A stretch of DNA of 64,000 nt from JAHFUI01 sp039931615 (GCA_039931615.1 JBDTRR010000001.1:267658-331657), one strand, 5' to 3'; counted from the first letter of the stretch, positions 9,122 through 17,282 are shown. The notes: generated by a model not told the origin, from the letters alone. Program-made: numbers and translations.

Positions 9122-11212
9122 CTACGGACGAGGCGTCACCGACACGTTGGTGAGCGTGACGGTGGTTGCGGCCGAGGCGTTATGGCTGGTCGCCGCCAGC
9201 CCGACATAGACAGTCGCCTTCATGGCAATCGTCGCGGTACCCATCACCGTCCAGGTCGATCCGTTCGTCGATCGATAGGCGGTGAACGTCGAGCCCGCGC
9301 GAACCAGCCGGACCCACTGCGGCGCGGCACCGGAGATTCCCCAATTGCTGACGTTCGAGCCGCCGGCGGTGACGCGGCGCTGGAAGCTCAACCCGCTCCC
9401 CGGCGTTACCAGGGCCATCGCGTTGCGCGCCCCGGCGGTCAGGTCTTCGCGGACCATCACGCCAGCCTTGGCCCACGCATCGGTGTTGGTCAGCCCCGTG
9501 ACGCGGGCGGTGATCTCGCCGTTCCCGTTCAGCGGCTGATAGACGAACCGGAACTGGTCCGACGCGTCCCAGATGTCGACGCCGCCTGCCTTCACCGTGA
9601 AGGTTCCATTGCTGTGGCTGGCGCTGCCCGCGACTGCCGGTGCGCCGATGTCGCTGGTGCTCCAGGGTGCGGGGAGCGCGGGGGGCGTCGACGAGCCAGA
9701 CACGGTGACGGTGGCGGTCGCCGACTTCGCTGTGGCGCCAAGGTTGTCGTAGGCGACGGCAGTGAGGACGTAGGTGCCGGCGGGGACACCGGTCCAGGTA
9801 GCGCTGTACGTGCTGGTGTTGTCGGTCCCGACCAGCGTCGTCCCGTTGTAGAACTCAACCTTGGCGACGCTGCCATCCGGGTCACTCGCCGTCGCGGTGA
9901 AGGCGATCGAGGCCGGAGCGGTGTAGGTCGTGCCGTTGGCCGGCGCGGTCAGCGACACGGACGGCAACTGGTTCGACGGCGGCGGCGGGGGCGGAGTGGA
10001 CCCTCCGCCGTACTCGTCCGCGCCATAGTCTGCCGCGGCGCCCTGCGGGCGGCTGTTGCCGTCCCAGTCCGTCGTCGCGTTCGCACGCACCGCGACCTTG
10101 TCGATGGCCGCGGTGGCGCTGGCGAGGAGATGAAGGTCGCCCGCTGCGGGGCCGACGAACATCGCCGCGGTGGCGCTGGTGTAGTTGGAGCTGGCGGTGC
10201 CGGTGGCGCCGTCGCGCGCCTGAATCTGGCCGCTCGCCAGGTTGCTGGCGACGACGACGTTCCTGCTTTCGGCGAAGCGATACTCGACGGCGTTCGGGTA
10301 GGTGCCGTTCAGCACGATGGTGTTATGCACGACCTGGGTATTCGGCGAGGACGCGACGAGAATCGCGGCGTCGCCGGCAATTCCCGATCGCCGGTAGATG
10401 AAATTATTGCGCACCACCCCGCCGGAGTGATCGTTCGGGCTGCGTTGAATCAGGCCCATCGAGATCTCGCGCTGGCAGTTGATGAAGGTGTTGCCCTCGA
10501 CCGTCGCGTTGCTGCTGCCGTTCCACATCAGCACGGCCGGCCCGGCCAGCATCCCCTGCGGCGCGGCGATGTTCTGGAACAGGTTGTTCCGAATGATCCA
10601 GTTCTTGCCGGTGTGGACGTCGACGCCGTTGGTGTAGGCGTCACGCGAGGTCGAGGTGTACTCGAGCACGCTGTATTCCACGATGCCGTCGTCGTTGCCG
10701 CCGCCGCTGCCATCGGGATTGGACTTGATGAACTGCTGACCGGCGTTGATCAAATGGGTGTTGTAGATGCGGACCGAGCTCGAGCCGGCATTGAGGATGA
10801 TCGGATGATCGTAGACATCGCGGATCGTCAAATTGGCGATGGTCAGCCGGGGACTGTTCGACCAGATCCCGAACAGCAGGCTGGAGTCTGACATCCCCTT
10901 GCCCACCAGGACCACATCGTCGCGATTGTTCGTCGCGCCGCGGATCACCAGATTGGGTTTGTCGACGACATACAGAATCGCGGTGAGCCGGTAGGTGCCA
11001 GGGGCGATCACAATTGTGGTGTTCGGCGCCGCCCCGCTCACCGCGTTCTGCAACTGCGCGACGGTGGCGACATTCACGACCGTGCCGGATGGCGCCGGCA
11101 GCGGCGGTACGCTGGTGACCGAACTGGCAGTCACGGCGCGGGCGCCGCTCAACGCCAGGATCACGACGCAGAGCTCGACGACACGGTGTTTCCACACGTT
11201 CTGATAGATCAC
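9122..11212 (-). CDS. Secreted right-handed beta-helix protein with Ig-like and DUF1349-like domains
   Basis: 696 residues. A signal peptide occupies residues 1-30 (VVELCVVILALSGARAVTASS). Residues 35-400 are a parallel beta-helix of the pectate-lyase/chondroitinase-B type, with ladder-like repeats such as NLVIRGATN, RLTIANLTIRD, WIIRNNLFQNI and ATVEGNTFINC. After a poly-Pro linker (STPPPPPPSNQ), residues 415-505 form an Ig-like domain (TYTAPASIAFTATASDPDGS). The last 190 residues match the concanavalin-like DUF1349 fold (DQFRFVYQPLNGNGEI, WAKAGVMVRE, WVRLVRAG). It probably binds or cleaves extracellular polysaccharide; the substrate cannot be told. The start is a GTG at 11212 with a GAGGGG Shine-Dalgarno 8 bases upstream. 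Confidence 0.85.
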   Translation of the reverse strand: MIYQNVWKHRVVELCVVILALSGARAVTASSVTSVPPLPAPSGTVVNVATVAQLQNAVSGAAPNTTIVIAPGTYRLTAILYVVDKPNLVIRGATNNRDDVVLVGKGMSDSSLLFGIWSNSPRLTIANLTIRDVYDHPIILNAGSSSVRIYNTHLINAGQQFIKSNPDGSGGGNDDGIVEYSVLEYTSTSRDAYTNGVDVHTGKNWIIRNNLFQNIAAPQGMLAGPAVLMWNGSSNATVEGNTFINCQREISMGLIQRSPNDHSGGVVRNNFIYRRSGIAGDAAILVASSPNTQVVHNTIVLNGTYPNAVEYRFAESRNVVVASNLASGQIQARDGATGTASSNYTSATAAMFVGPAAGDLHLLASATAAIDKVAVRANATTDWDGNSRPQGAAADYGADEYGGGSTPPPPPPSNQLPSVSLTAPANGTTYTAPASIAFTATASDPDGSVAKVEFYNGTTLVGTDNTSTYSATWTGVPAGTYVLTAVAYDNLGATAKSATATVTVSGSSTPPALPAPWSTSDIGAPAVAGSASHSNGTFTVKAGGVDIWDASDQFRFVYQPLNGNGEITARVTGLTNTDAWAKAGVMVREDLTAGARNAMALVTPGSGLSFQRRVTAGGSNVSNWGISGAAPQWVRLVRAGSTFTAYRSTNGSTWTVMGTATIAMKATVYVGLAATSHNASAATTVTLTNVSVTPRP

Positions 11213-11365
11213 TACATTTCCCCTCTTTGTTGAGTTGCGGAGCGTGACAAGGCACGAGCAACAATCCTGCCCGGACCTGAAAAGCGTCTCCCTGCTGGCG
11301 ATCAGGGGCGGGATCGACTTCCGAGAGGGGCCGCGAACGCGGCTTTGCGTCGATGAGTGGGTCGC

Positions 11366-11440
11366 TTGTTACACGGCATTACAGAATTGACGGCCGGTTC
11401 TTACACCGATTACAGAACTGCGGGACGCTTCTTACACGAC
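11366..11440. promoter_or_regulatory. Three phased direct repeats upstream of the beta-helix gene
   Basis: TTACAC occurs at 11369, 11401 and 11432, and ATTACAGAA follows the first two at 11378 and 11409. Spacing is 31-32 bases, about three helical turns. The array is 150-230 bases upstream of the beta-helix gene start, so a cooperatively bound regulator is possible. The remainder of the 11213-11873 intergenic stretch shows only the tandem octamer described separately and no convincing gene. Confidence 0.4.
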
Positions 11441-11631
11441 GCAACCGCAGCAATGACCATTTCGGCAGGATGGACGCGTCACCGCGCCGTTTTCTGTCTC
11501 TCGATTGATACAAACATCGGGTGGTCAGCGGCGTGACGGAGACGGACTGCGCGTGAGACGCAGTCCATTTCCAATCTACTGAAGTAGTGGAGGCGGATAT
11601 TCATACGGAAAAGGCGCACTAGTGTCCAGAA

Positions 11632-11672
11632 TCAGTGAGTCGGTGAGTCGGTGAGTCGGTGAGTCGGTGACA
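11632..11672. repeat. Octamer tandem repeat
   Basis: Four to five copies of GTGAGTCG in direct tandem within non-coding sequence between the beta-helix gene and pgm. The perfect 8-base period suggests replication slippage. Confidence 0.8.
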
Positions 11673-11873
11673 GATATTCCTGGCGCGGCGCCCGGATCGC
11701 AAGGCGTGAAGAGCGAGTTTAATGGGCATCAGGAGTCGCTGCCGCAGCCGGCGATCGCAAGAATCGAGATCGGACAGACGTAACGTGACATGGCGCCATC
11801 CTTTCGGCGTGAATCGTGGCATGAGTCCGCGAGTGGTGACGCCGATTCCCCCCGCACGCGTCCGGCGAAAGCC

Positions 11874-13553
11874 TCACGTCTCTTCGGGGATCGCCGGCGC
11901 GACCGGCGCCGGTGCAAACAGTCTGGATACCAGCGCCTGGGCTTCGCTCTGAATCAGCTCGAGATGCGCTCGGTCACGGAAACTCTCGGCGTACAGTTTG
12001 TAGACCTCCTCCGTGCCGGACGGGCGGACGGCAAACCACCCGTAGTCGGTGATCACCTTCAGTCCGCCAATCGCCGCCCCGTTGCCGGGGGCGTTGGTCA
12101 GGACGGCGCGGATCGGATCGCCGGCCAGGTCCGGCGCGTCCACCCGGGACGGGTCGAGCTGGGCGAGGAGGCGCTTCTGCTCATGCGTGGCGGCGGCGTC
12201 GATCCGCTCGTAGACCGGCGCGCCGAACTGGCGCGTCAGCTCGAGATAGCGGGCGCCGGGATCGACGCCGAGCCGGGCGGTGATCTCGGCGGCGAGCAGG
12301 CCGAGGACGATGCCGTCCTTGTCGGTGGTCCAGGTCGTGCCGTCGATGCGCTGCATCGACGCGCCGGCGCTCTCCTCGCCGCAGAAACCGACCGACCCGG
12401 TGAGCAGGCCGTCGACGAACCACTTGAAGCCGACCGGCACCTCGATGACGGGGCGTTCGACTCCCGCCGCCACACGATCGATGATGGCGCTGCTGACGAC
12501 GGTCTTGCCGACGGCCGCTCCAGCGGCCCACGACGGTCGATGCGTGAACAGGTAGGAAATCGCCACCGCCAGGTAGTGATTCGGATTCATCAGGCCGGCC
12601 GTCGGCGTGACGATGCCATGGCGATCGTGGTCGGCGTCGCTGGCACAGGCGACGTCGAACCGATCGCGCATCGCCACCAGCGACGTCATCGCATACGGCG
12701 ACGAGCAGTCGGTGCGGATCCGGCCGTCCCAGTCGACCGGCATGAAGCGAAACGTCGGGTCGACCGCGTCGTTGACGACCGTCAACGCGATCCCGTAACG
12801 CTCGGCGACCCGCTCCCAGTAGTCGACTCCGGCGCCGCCGAGCGGATCGACGCCGATGCGCACCGCCGCGCCGCGGATCGCCGCCATGTCGATGACACTG
12901 GCCAGCTCGTCGACGTAGGGGGTGATGTAGTCGTGGCGGTGCGTGCTCACAGCGCGGCAGGCGCTCTCGTAGCGCATCCGCCGGACGGCGCGAAGGCCGT
13001 CCAGCAGCAGCGTATTCGCGGTCCGCTGAATCCAGCCGGTCACTTCGGTGTCGGCCGGGCCGCCAGTCGGCGGGTTGTATTTGAAGCCGCCGTCTTCCGG
13101 CGGGTTGTGTGACGGCGTCACGACGATGCCGTCTGCCAACCCGGACCGGCGGCCGCGATTGTAGCGGAGGATGGCGTGCGAGATGACCGGCGTCGGCGTA
13201 TAGCGGCGATCCTGATCGATCATCACCTCGACGCCATTGCCGGCCAGCACCTCGAGGGCGCTGGCGAACGCCGGCTCGGAGAGCGCGTGGGTATCCATCC
13301 CGATGAAAAGCGGACCGTCAATGCCCTGTGCCTGGCGGTACGAGCAGATCGCCTGGGTGATCGCCAGGATGTGCGCCTCGTTGAAGGTGCGTTCGAGCGC
13401 CGAGCCACGATGACCGGAGGTCCCGAAGGAGACACGTTCAGCGGCGACCGCGGGGTCGGGCGGCTCCGCGTAATATGCGCTCACCAGCCGCGCGACGTTG
13501 ACCAGCTGCGAAGCAGGCAGCGGTTTTCCAGCGAGCGGACTGATCTGAATCAT
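11874..13553 (-). CDS. pgm: Phosphoglucomutase (alpha-D-glucose phosphate-specific)
   Basis: 559 residues, close to the usual 546 of the Pgm family. It interconverts glucose 1-phosphate and glucose 6-phosphate in the cytoplasm, linking glycogen and nucleotide-sugar synthesis to glycolysis. The N-terminus has FGTSGHRGS; the phosphoserine loop is VVTPSHNPPEDGGFKYN; the metal loop reads DADHDRHGIV; sugar binding is seen in GEESAGAS; and the phosphate-binding end is RPSGTEEVYKLYAES. The start ATG at 13553 overlaps the stop of the upstream exonuclease gene by four bases, so the two genes are probably translated together. Confidence 0.95.
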   Translation of the reverse strand: MIQISPLAGKPLPASQLVNVARLVSAYYAEPPDPAVAAERVSFGTSGHRGSALERTFNEAHILAITQAICSYRQAQGIDGPLFIGMDTHALSEPAFASALEVLAGNGVEVMIDQDRRYTPTPVISHAILRYNRGRRSGLADGIVVTPSHNPPEDGGFKYNPPTGGPADTEVTGWIQRTANTLLLDGLRAVRRMRYESACRAVSTHRHDYITPYVDELASVIDMAAIRGAAVRIGVDPLGGAGVDYWERVAERYGIALTVVNDAVDPTFRFMPVDWDGRIRTDCSSPYAMTSLVAMRDRFDVACASDADHDRHGIVTPTAGLMNPNHYLAVAISYLFTHRPSWAAGAAVGKTVVSSAIIDRVAAGVERPVIEVPVGFKWFVDGLLTGSVGFCGEESAGASMQRIDGTTWTTDKDGIVLGLLAAEITARLGVDPGARYLELTRQFGAPVYERIDAAATHEQKRLLAQLDPSRVDAPDLAGDPIRAVLTNAPGNGAAIGGLKVITDYGWFAVRPSGTEEVYKLYAESFRDRAHLELIQSEAQALVSRLFAPAPVAPAIPEET

Positions 13554-14401
13554 CGCCGTGTCACTCCCACCTGATCGAGCCGCGCCGCGAGCGGCTTGAA
13601 CGCCCGCGTCGGGCCCTTCCACCGCAATTGTTCGACGTTGTCGAACAGCTCGACATCGGTTCGCAGCGTCGCCAGCGTGCGGAACAGGAGCGCACGATCC
13701 CGCTCGGCGTCCAGCGTGCGCGCGAGCCGCGCCGGATTGGCTGCGTTGACGCCCCAATCGCGCCAGTCGGGTGGAATCGACTCGAGATGGCCGTAGCGGG
13801 CGAGCACCGCAGCCGCCGACTTGGCGCCCCAGCCGGACAGGCCGGGAAACCCGTCCGCCGCATCTCCGACCAGGGCCAGGTAATCGGGAATCGACGCCGG
13901 CGGCACGCCGAACCTGGCGATCACGCCGGCTTCGTCCCGGATGGTCCGCGTCCTGCGGTTCATCTGCACGATCCGCGTGCCGCGCACGCACTGGGCAAGG
14001 TCCTTGTCGGGCGTACAAATGACCACCCGGTCGACGGCCGGATCGGCGGCGGCGGCCACTGCCGCGGCTGCCAGCGCATCGTCCGCCTCGAACTCGATCA
14101 TCGGCCAGACGACGACGCCGGCTGCCGAGAGCGCTTCCTCGAGGAGTGGAAACTGCGCGAAGAGATCCGGCTCGATCCCGGCGCCGGTCTTGTAGCCGGC
14201 CCACAGACGGTTGCGGAACGACTCGATGATGTGGTCGGTGGCGACCGCAACGTGCGTCGCGCCACCACTGATCATGCCCAGCACGGACGCGACCACGCCG
14301 CGGACGGCGGCGACTTCACGGCCGTCGGCATCCTGAGCCGGCGGCAGCGCGTAGTAATGCCGGAACAGCTCATAGGTGCCGTCGACGAGATGGACCTCCA
14401 T
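13550..14401 (-). CDS. FEN-type 5'-3' exonuclease
   Basis: 283 residues, the size of a stand-alone Pol I 5'-nuclease domain. An early metal Asp sits in VHLVDGTYELFRHYYA, the second acidic cluster in IEFEADDALAA, and a third in VVICTPDKDLAQCV. The helix-3-turn-helix region reads DYLALVGDAADGFPGLSGWGAKSAAAVLARYG, normally DNA-contacting. Such enzymes remove RNA primers or flaps. The gene ends with an ATGA overlap onto pgm, an unusual pairing with no obvious functional link. Compared with ExoIX/YpcP it retains the full set of acidic motifs, so activity is likely. Confidence 0.85.
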   Translation of the reverse strand: MEVHLVDGTYELFRHYYALPPAQDADGREVAAVRGVVASVLGMISGGATHVAVATDHIIESFRNRLWAGYKTGAGIEPDLFAQFPLLEEALSAAGVVVWPMIEFEADDALAAAAVAAAADPAVDRVVICTPDKDLAQCVRGTRIVQMNRRTRTIRDEAGVIARFGVPPASIPDYLALVGDAADGFPGLSGWGAKSAAAVLARYGHLESIPPDWRDWGVNAANPARLARTLDAERDRALLFRTLATLRTDVELFDNVEQLRWKGPTRAFKPLAARLDQVGVTRR

Positions 14402-14454
14402 CGCGATCGAAACTCTATCGGCCTGCCGAGCCGGCCGTCAACGAGAACTGACCG

Positions 14455-14712
14455 ATGGCCAACGCAGCAGTTGAGCCGCCGCGTGCCCTCCACGATGAAC
14501 GGGTGTCGAGAAAGGTGACGCAGATTGCCTTCCCCGAAAGCGTGAACAATGCCGTTCACGTCAGCGGCGCCTACGCGTCGAGGGGAGCCAATCCTATCGC
14601 CAACCTTTCAGACGGCATCTTTGCCGACAGTCTGTCGGCCGAGCTCATCACGCCCACCAGCAGCGCCGCAGGCGGCTACACGGCAACCGCTCAGGTGGGA
14701 ATCGCGCTCTGA
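14455..14712 (+). CDS. Possible small hypothetical protein
   Basis: An 85-residue frame with moderately GC-rich third positions, in a 364-base gap between the exonuclease start and the nucleotidyltransferase end. The sequence has no recognised domain (VNNAVHVSGAYASRGANPIA in the middle) and no strong Shine-Dalgarno. It could be a genuine small protein or chance. No other feature is seen in this gap. Confidence 0.3.
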   Translation: MANAAVEPPRALHDERVSRKVTQIAFPESVNNAVHVSGAYASRGANPIANLSDGIFADSLSAELITPTSSAAGGYTATAQVGIAL

Positions 14713-14765
14713 TTCCACCACGGTCGACAGGCTCTGACGCCGCACGCACGTGCGCCGAAACGGCG

Positions 14766-15395
14766 CTAGAAGTTCCGCCCGGCCGACCGTAACTCAACCA
14801 CCCGCTCGTACTCGGCGGCGGTATCGATATCCCGAAACGCCCCGTCGTCGTCGACCTGGACATCACCGCTGGCGGATGCATGGGCACGAACCACAAGCCT
14901 GGCGCCTGCCGATGGTTCAGCGCGCCGCAGCTCATCGAACAGCGACCGCGCGATCAAGACCGGGTGGCCGTGGGTGTCGCCGCGGACGGGGCGGACGACC
15001 GGCGCGTGTGTCTGGTGATACCGATCGATGACGGCGCGCACCGTTTCAGCAGTGACGAACGGCACATCGACCAGCGTGACGATCACAGCGACCACCTCCG
15101 GCCGGTCGATGGCGTTCAACCCGCAGAGCAGCGACGAGAACTGGCCGCCGTCGTCGTAGTCGGGGTTGGTGACGAACCGGGCCGAGGCGCCGGTCCTCGA
15201 GAAGCCCGCGATGATCGCGTCGGCGTCGTGGCCGACGACCACCACGACATCAGCGATCGCCGCGGCGGACAACGTCCGCACGATGCTCGAGAGAAACGTC
15301 TCGCCGTGCTCGAGCGGCAGGCTCGCCTTGGGCCGTCCCATCCGTGTCGATTTGCCAGCCGCCAGCACGATCGCGGGAATCACGGTCACGATCAT
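14766..15395 (-). CDS. MobA/MocA-like nucleotidyltransferase
   Basis: 209 residues with the NTP-transferase fold. The signature VLAAGKSTRMGRPKASLPL near the N-terminus binds the nucleotide triphosphate. The metal-binding region is VIVTLVDVPFV, and HGHPVLIARSLFDELR follows as in the MocA group (molybdenum cofactor cytidylyltransferase) rather than MobA. It probably attaches CMP or another nucleotide to molybdopterin or a related cofactor; with moaE/moaD and fdhE elsewhere in the window, a molybdoenzyme role is plausible but inferred. ATG 15395 is chosen because the family domain starts at once; the frame upstream is low-complexity antisense of the acidic gene. Confidence 0.8.
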   Translation of the reverse strand: MIVTVIPAIVLAAGKSTRMGRPKASLPLEHGETFLSSIVRTLSAAAIADVVVVVGHDADAIIAGFSRTGASARFVTNPDYDDGGQFSSLLCGLNAIDRPEVVAVIVTLVDVPFVTAETVRAVIDRYHQTHAPVVRPVRGDTHGHPVLIARSLFDELRRAEPSAGARLVVRAHASASGDVQVDDDGAFRDIDTAAEYERVVELRSAGRNF

Positions 15396-15421
15396 AGTGA
15401 TTCTGTGAAAGAATCGCCTGC

Positions 15422-15613
15422 ATGACCGACGTCGACCTTCAGATCCGCTGTCAGCGCTGCGGCACGCAAATGGACATGCGAGACCCTGGTCCTGGCATGC
15501 CATGGACGCCGGATCAGTTCTGGGTGTGTCCGCGCTGCGGTCGACATTTCTGGTCGACCTACCCACCGCCCAACCGCGAGAAGGCCAAGCCGGCCGCGGA
15601 GCCCGGATCATGA
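15422..15613 (+). CDS. Small zinc-ribbon protein
   Basis: 63 residues with two Cys-x2-Cys knuckles, CQRC near residue 10 and CPRC near residue 37, spaced as in zinc ribbons. The tail is Pro/Lys-rich. Start ATG at 15422 lies 26 bases from the divergent nucleotidyltransferase start. Its stop overlaps the start of the next gene in an ATGA, implying coupled expression. The function is unknown; such ribbons often bind nucleic acid or protein partners. Confidence 0.7.
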   Translation: MTDVDLQIRCQRCGTQMDMRDPGPGMPWTPDQFWVCPRCGRHFWSTYPPPNREKAKPAAEPGS

Positions 15614-15810
15614 TCGCAGACGACGAGCGCGCACTGTTCTTTACAAATGCCTTGCGCGTGGACGACGACGATCCCGACGACGACGATGATCTCGAGGATG
15701 AGGACGAAGACGACGACGAGGATGACGACGAGGAAGAGGACGACGACGAGCCGGAAACCTGGCAGGTCTCGCCGAAGAATCGATTCCCGCTAAACGGTGC
15801 CTCTGCTTGA
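15610..15810 (+). CDS. Extremely acidic small protein
   Basis: 66 residues: a short head IADDERALFFTNALRV, then about 30 residues almost entirely Asp and Glu, then a conserved-looking tail EPETWQVSPKNRFPLNG. The start ATG overlaps the stop of the zinc-ribbon gene by four bases. The head and tail are not low-complexity, which argues for a real protein. It may act as a nucleic-acid mimic or chaperone, or bind the basic tail of its partner; this is speculation. Confidence 0.6.
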   Translation: MIADDERALFFTNALRVDDDDPDDDDDLEDEDEDDDEDDDEEEDDDEPETWQVSPKNRFPLNGASA

Positions 15811-15972
15811 CTTCGGGTATTGAACTGCCTAGACTGGCCGGGATTTTCCAGCTCTTCTAGGGTTGGAATCGACTCGGCTGGCTTCGCGTCCGACGGCTTT
15901 CCTCGTAGGCGCCCATAACCGGCCGAGTTCCCTTGGGATGATCCCTGGGGTTCGGAACGGAGGGCTTCGGGT

Positions 15973-16179
15973 ATGCCGACCGGGACTATCGCTCGCCTCC
16001 TCATCGACAAAGGATTCGGGTTCATTCGCGACGAAGGCGGCATCGAGCACTTCTTTCATCGAAGCTCGGTGCGCCAGGCGGTTTTTGAGCTGCTCCGCGA
16101 AGGTCAGCGGGTGGAGTTCACGCCTGAAGACTCAGGAAAGGGTCCCCGCGCCGGGGACGTCCGCCTCATCGAAAGCTAG
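15973..16179 (+). CDS. Cold-shock-domain protein
   Basis: 68 residues, the length of a single CspA-type OB fold. RNP1 is intact (KGFGFIRD), and RNP2 appears as EHFFHRSSV instead of the common VFVHFSAI. The usual KWFN at the N-terminus is replaced by ARLLIDK, as in a diverged CSD subfamily. It likely binds single-stranded RNA. A paralogue with the same variant motifs lies at 17082-17282 on the other strand, separated by the HAD gene. A 130-base leader precedes the start; no specific structure is claimed. Confidence 0.85.
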   Translation: MPTGTIARLLIDKGFGFIRDEGGIEHFFHRSSVRQAVFELLREGQRVEFTPEDSGKGPRAGDVRLIES

Positions 16180-16193
16180 CATCGCCTTCAGCA

Positions 16194-16255
16194 GTACGTA
16201 GTGTCTGCCGTCGGGCGGACCCGTTAAGGTCCGGCTGAAGCCGGACACTACGTAC
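16194..16255. repeat. Dispersed bipartite hairpin repeat, full copy
   Basis: GTACGTAGTG and CACTACGTAC ends enclose a first hairpin that is degraded (GTCTGCCGTCGGGCGGAC) and an intact second hairpin GTCCGGCTGAAGCCGGAC. It lies between the cold-shock gene and the convergent HAD gene. Confidence 0.85.
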
Positions 16256-16317
16256 GCCCCTGCCGCGCACGACCCTACTGTCGCCTTACGTCCGATTGGA
16301 CCAGAGGGCCGGCGATC

Positions 16318-17022
16318 CTACGACTCACCTTCGTTCTCCAGTTCGAGATGACGCAGGACTTCGGGCGTATCCGTCAGGTCCTGCATCGCCACGTCGGCGC
16401 CGGCGGCGCGCAGTGTGGCGACGTCGAAACCACCGGTGGCGACCGCAAGGGAACGCGCGCCTGAGGCGGCCGCGCAGGCAACGTCGAGCGGCGTATCGCC
16501 GATGACCACGACATCAACCGAATCCACTTCCGGACCGCCGCACTTCCGGATCGCCGCCATCGCCTTCGGCAGCAGACCGTTGCGATCGGGGGCGTCGTCG
16601 CCGAAGGCGCCGCAGCGGAAGTACCGCCACAGATCGAAGTACTCGAGCTTGATGCGGGCGGCCTCTTCGTAGTTTCCGGTGAGCAGGGCGAGATAGACGT
16701 CGTCGCGTCGATCGAGGCGATCGAGCAGGGGACGGATCCCCGGCATGACGCCTTTGCGCGCTCCCGGCTGTTCGATCTCGCGCCGCAGGTGCTCCAGATA
16801 GACCTCGCGAAAGCGCGTCCGATCGTCGACCGCCCACGGGGTCCCGTGCGCTGCGACGGCATCAGACAGGATCCACGAATCCGTCCGACCTGGCATCTCG
16901 ATGTGCTGGAAGGCGTTGGGGATCGCAAACAGATCTTCGAAGGCGAGAGCCATGGCCCGCTGGCCGGCGCCGCCCGTCAGGACAAGAGTACCGTCGATGT
17001 CGAAGAGGACGACCTTTGTCAC
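16318..17022 (-). CDS. HAD-superfamily phosphatase (phosphoglycolate phosphatase-like)
   Basis: 234 residues. Motif I is VVLFDIDGTLVLTGG with the nucleophile Asp and the acid/base Asp two residues on. Motif II is LALLTGN, the motif III Lys is in GLLPKAMA, and motif IV is VVVIGDTPLDVACA. The helical cap between motifs I and II (ALAFEDLFAI and onward) fits the phosphoglycolate phosphatase subgroup. The substrate is a small phosphomonoester, not determinable here. The start is a GTG at 17022. It sits between the two cold-shock-domain genes. Confidence 0.85.
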   Translation of the reverse strand: MTKVVLFDIDGTLVLTGGAGQRAMALAFEDLFAIPNAFQHIEMPGRTDSWILSDAVAAHGTPWAVDDRTRFREVYLEHLRREIEQPGARKGVMPGIRPLLDRLDRRDDVYLALLTGNYEEAARIKLEYFDLWRYFRCGAFGDDAPDRNGLLPKAMAAIRKCGGPEVDSVDVVVIGDTPLDVACAAASGARSLAVATGGFDVATLRAAGADVAMQDLTDTPEVLRHLELENEGES

Positions 17023-17081
17023 ATCCGGAAGCCCATCTCAGTCGAGACTGCCGGACCCTGAAGCGCGTCCGTCGCCGACTG

Positions 17082-17282
17082 TCAACTCTCGCCGCGGACG
17101 TTCCCCGCGCGCGGCCCCTTGGCCGACGGTTCTTCGTCGAAACTGACGCGCTGGCCTTCGCTCAACTGTTCGAAGTTGCCTTCCACCGAGCTGCGGTGAA
17201 AGAACCACTCCTGGCCGCCGTCGTCACGAATGAACCCGAAACCCCTGTCATGAACGAGTCGCTTGATCGTGCCGCTCGGCAT
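17082..17282 (-). CDS. Cold-shock-domain protein, paralogue
   Basis: 66 residues. RNP1 is RGFGFIRDD and RNP2 is EWFFHRSSV. The N-terminal PSGTIKRLVHD again lacks KWFN, so it belongs to the same variant subgroup as the protein at 15973. The start ATG at 17282 has AAGGAG about 6-11 bases upstream; the frame continues upstream but without CSD similarity. The C-terminus GPRAGNVRGES parallels GPRAGDVRLIES of the paralogue, consistent with a local duplication. Likely an RNA-binding protein of the cytoplasm. Confidence 0.85.
   Translation of the reverse strand: MPSGTIKRLVHDRGFGFIRDDGGQEWFFHRSSVEGNFEQLSEGQRVSFDEEPSAKGPRAGNVRGES

Larger units (their letters stand above)
8289..9209 (+). pseudogene. 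Truncated Ser/Thr protein kinase (PknB-like), 3' part replaced by repeats
   Basis: The N-lobe and catalytic loop of a Hanks-type kinase are intact: GEGGMGVVY glycine loop, Lys77 in VAVK, a Glu in the REARAA helix, HRDLKPSN from His170, and DFGLARP from Asp189. Similarity stops about 10 residues later. The APE motif, C-lobe helices and usual C-terminal sensor/TPR domains are missing. The frame instead runs through two copies of the dispersed hairpin repeat (from 8972) and ends at 9209 inside the neighbouring gene on the other strand. The start is a GTG at 8289. Without a C-lobe, kinase activity is very unlikely. A fresh truncation is suggested by the intact upstream motifs. Confidence 0.75.

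Noticed and set aside
11632..11672. Possible CRISPR array
   Set aside because: Units are 8 bases in direct tandem without spacers.
11619..11822. Small open frame on the minus strand before pgm
   Set aside because: Its end is made of the octamer repeat (LTDSPTHRLTDS) and it lacks a Shine-Dalgarno and any domain.
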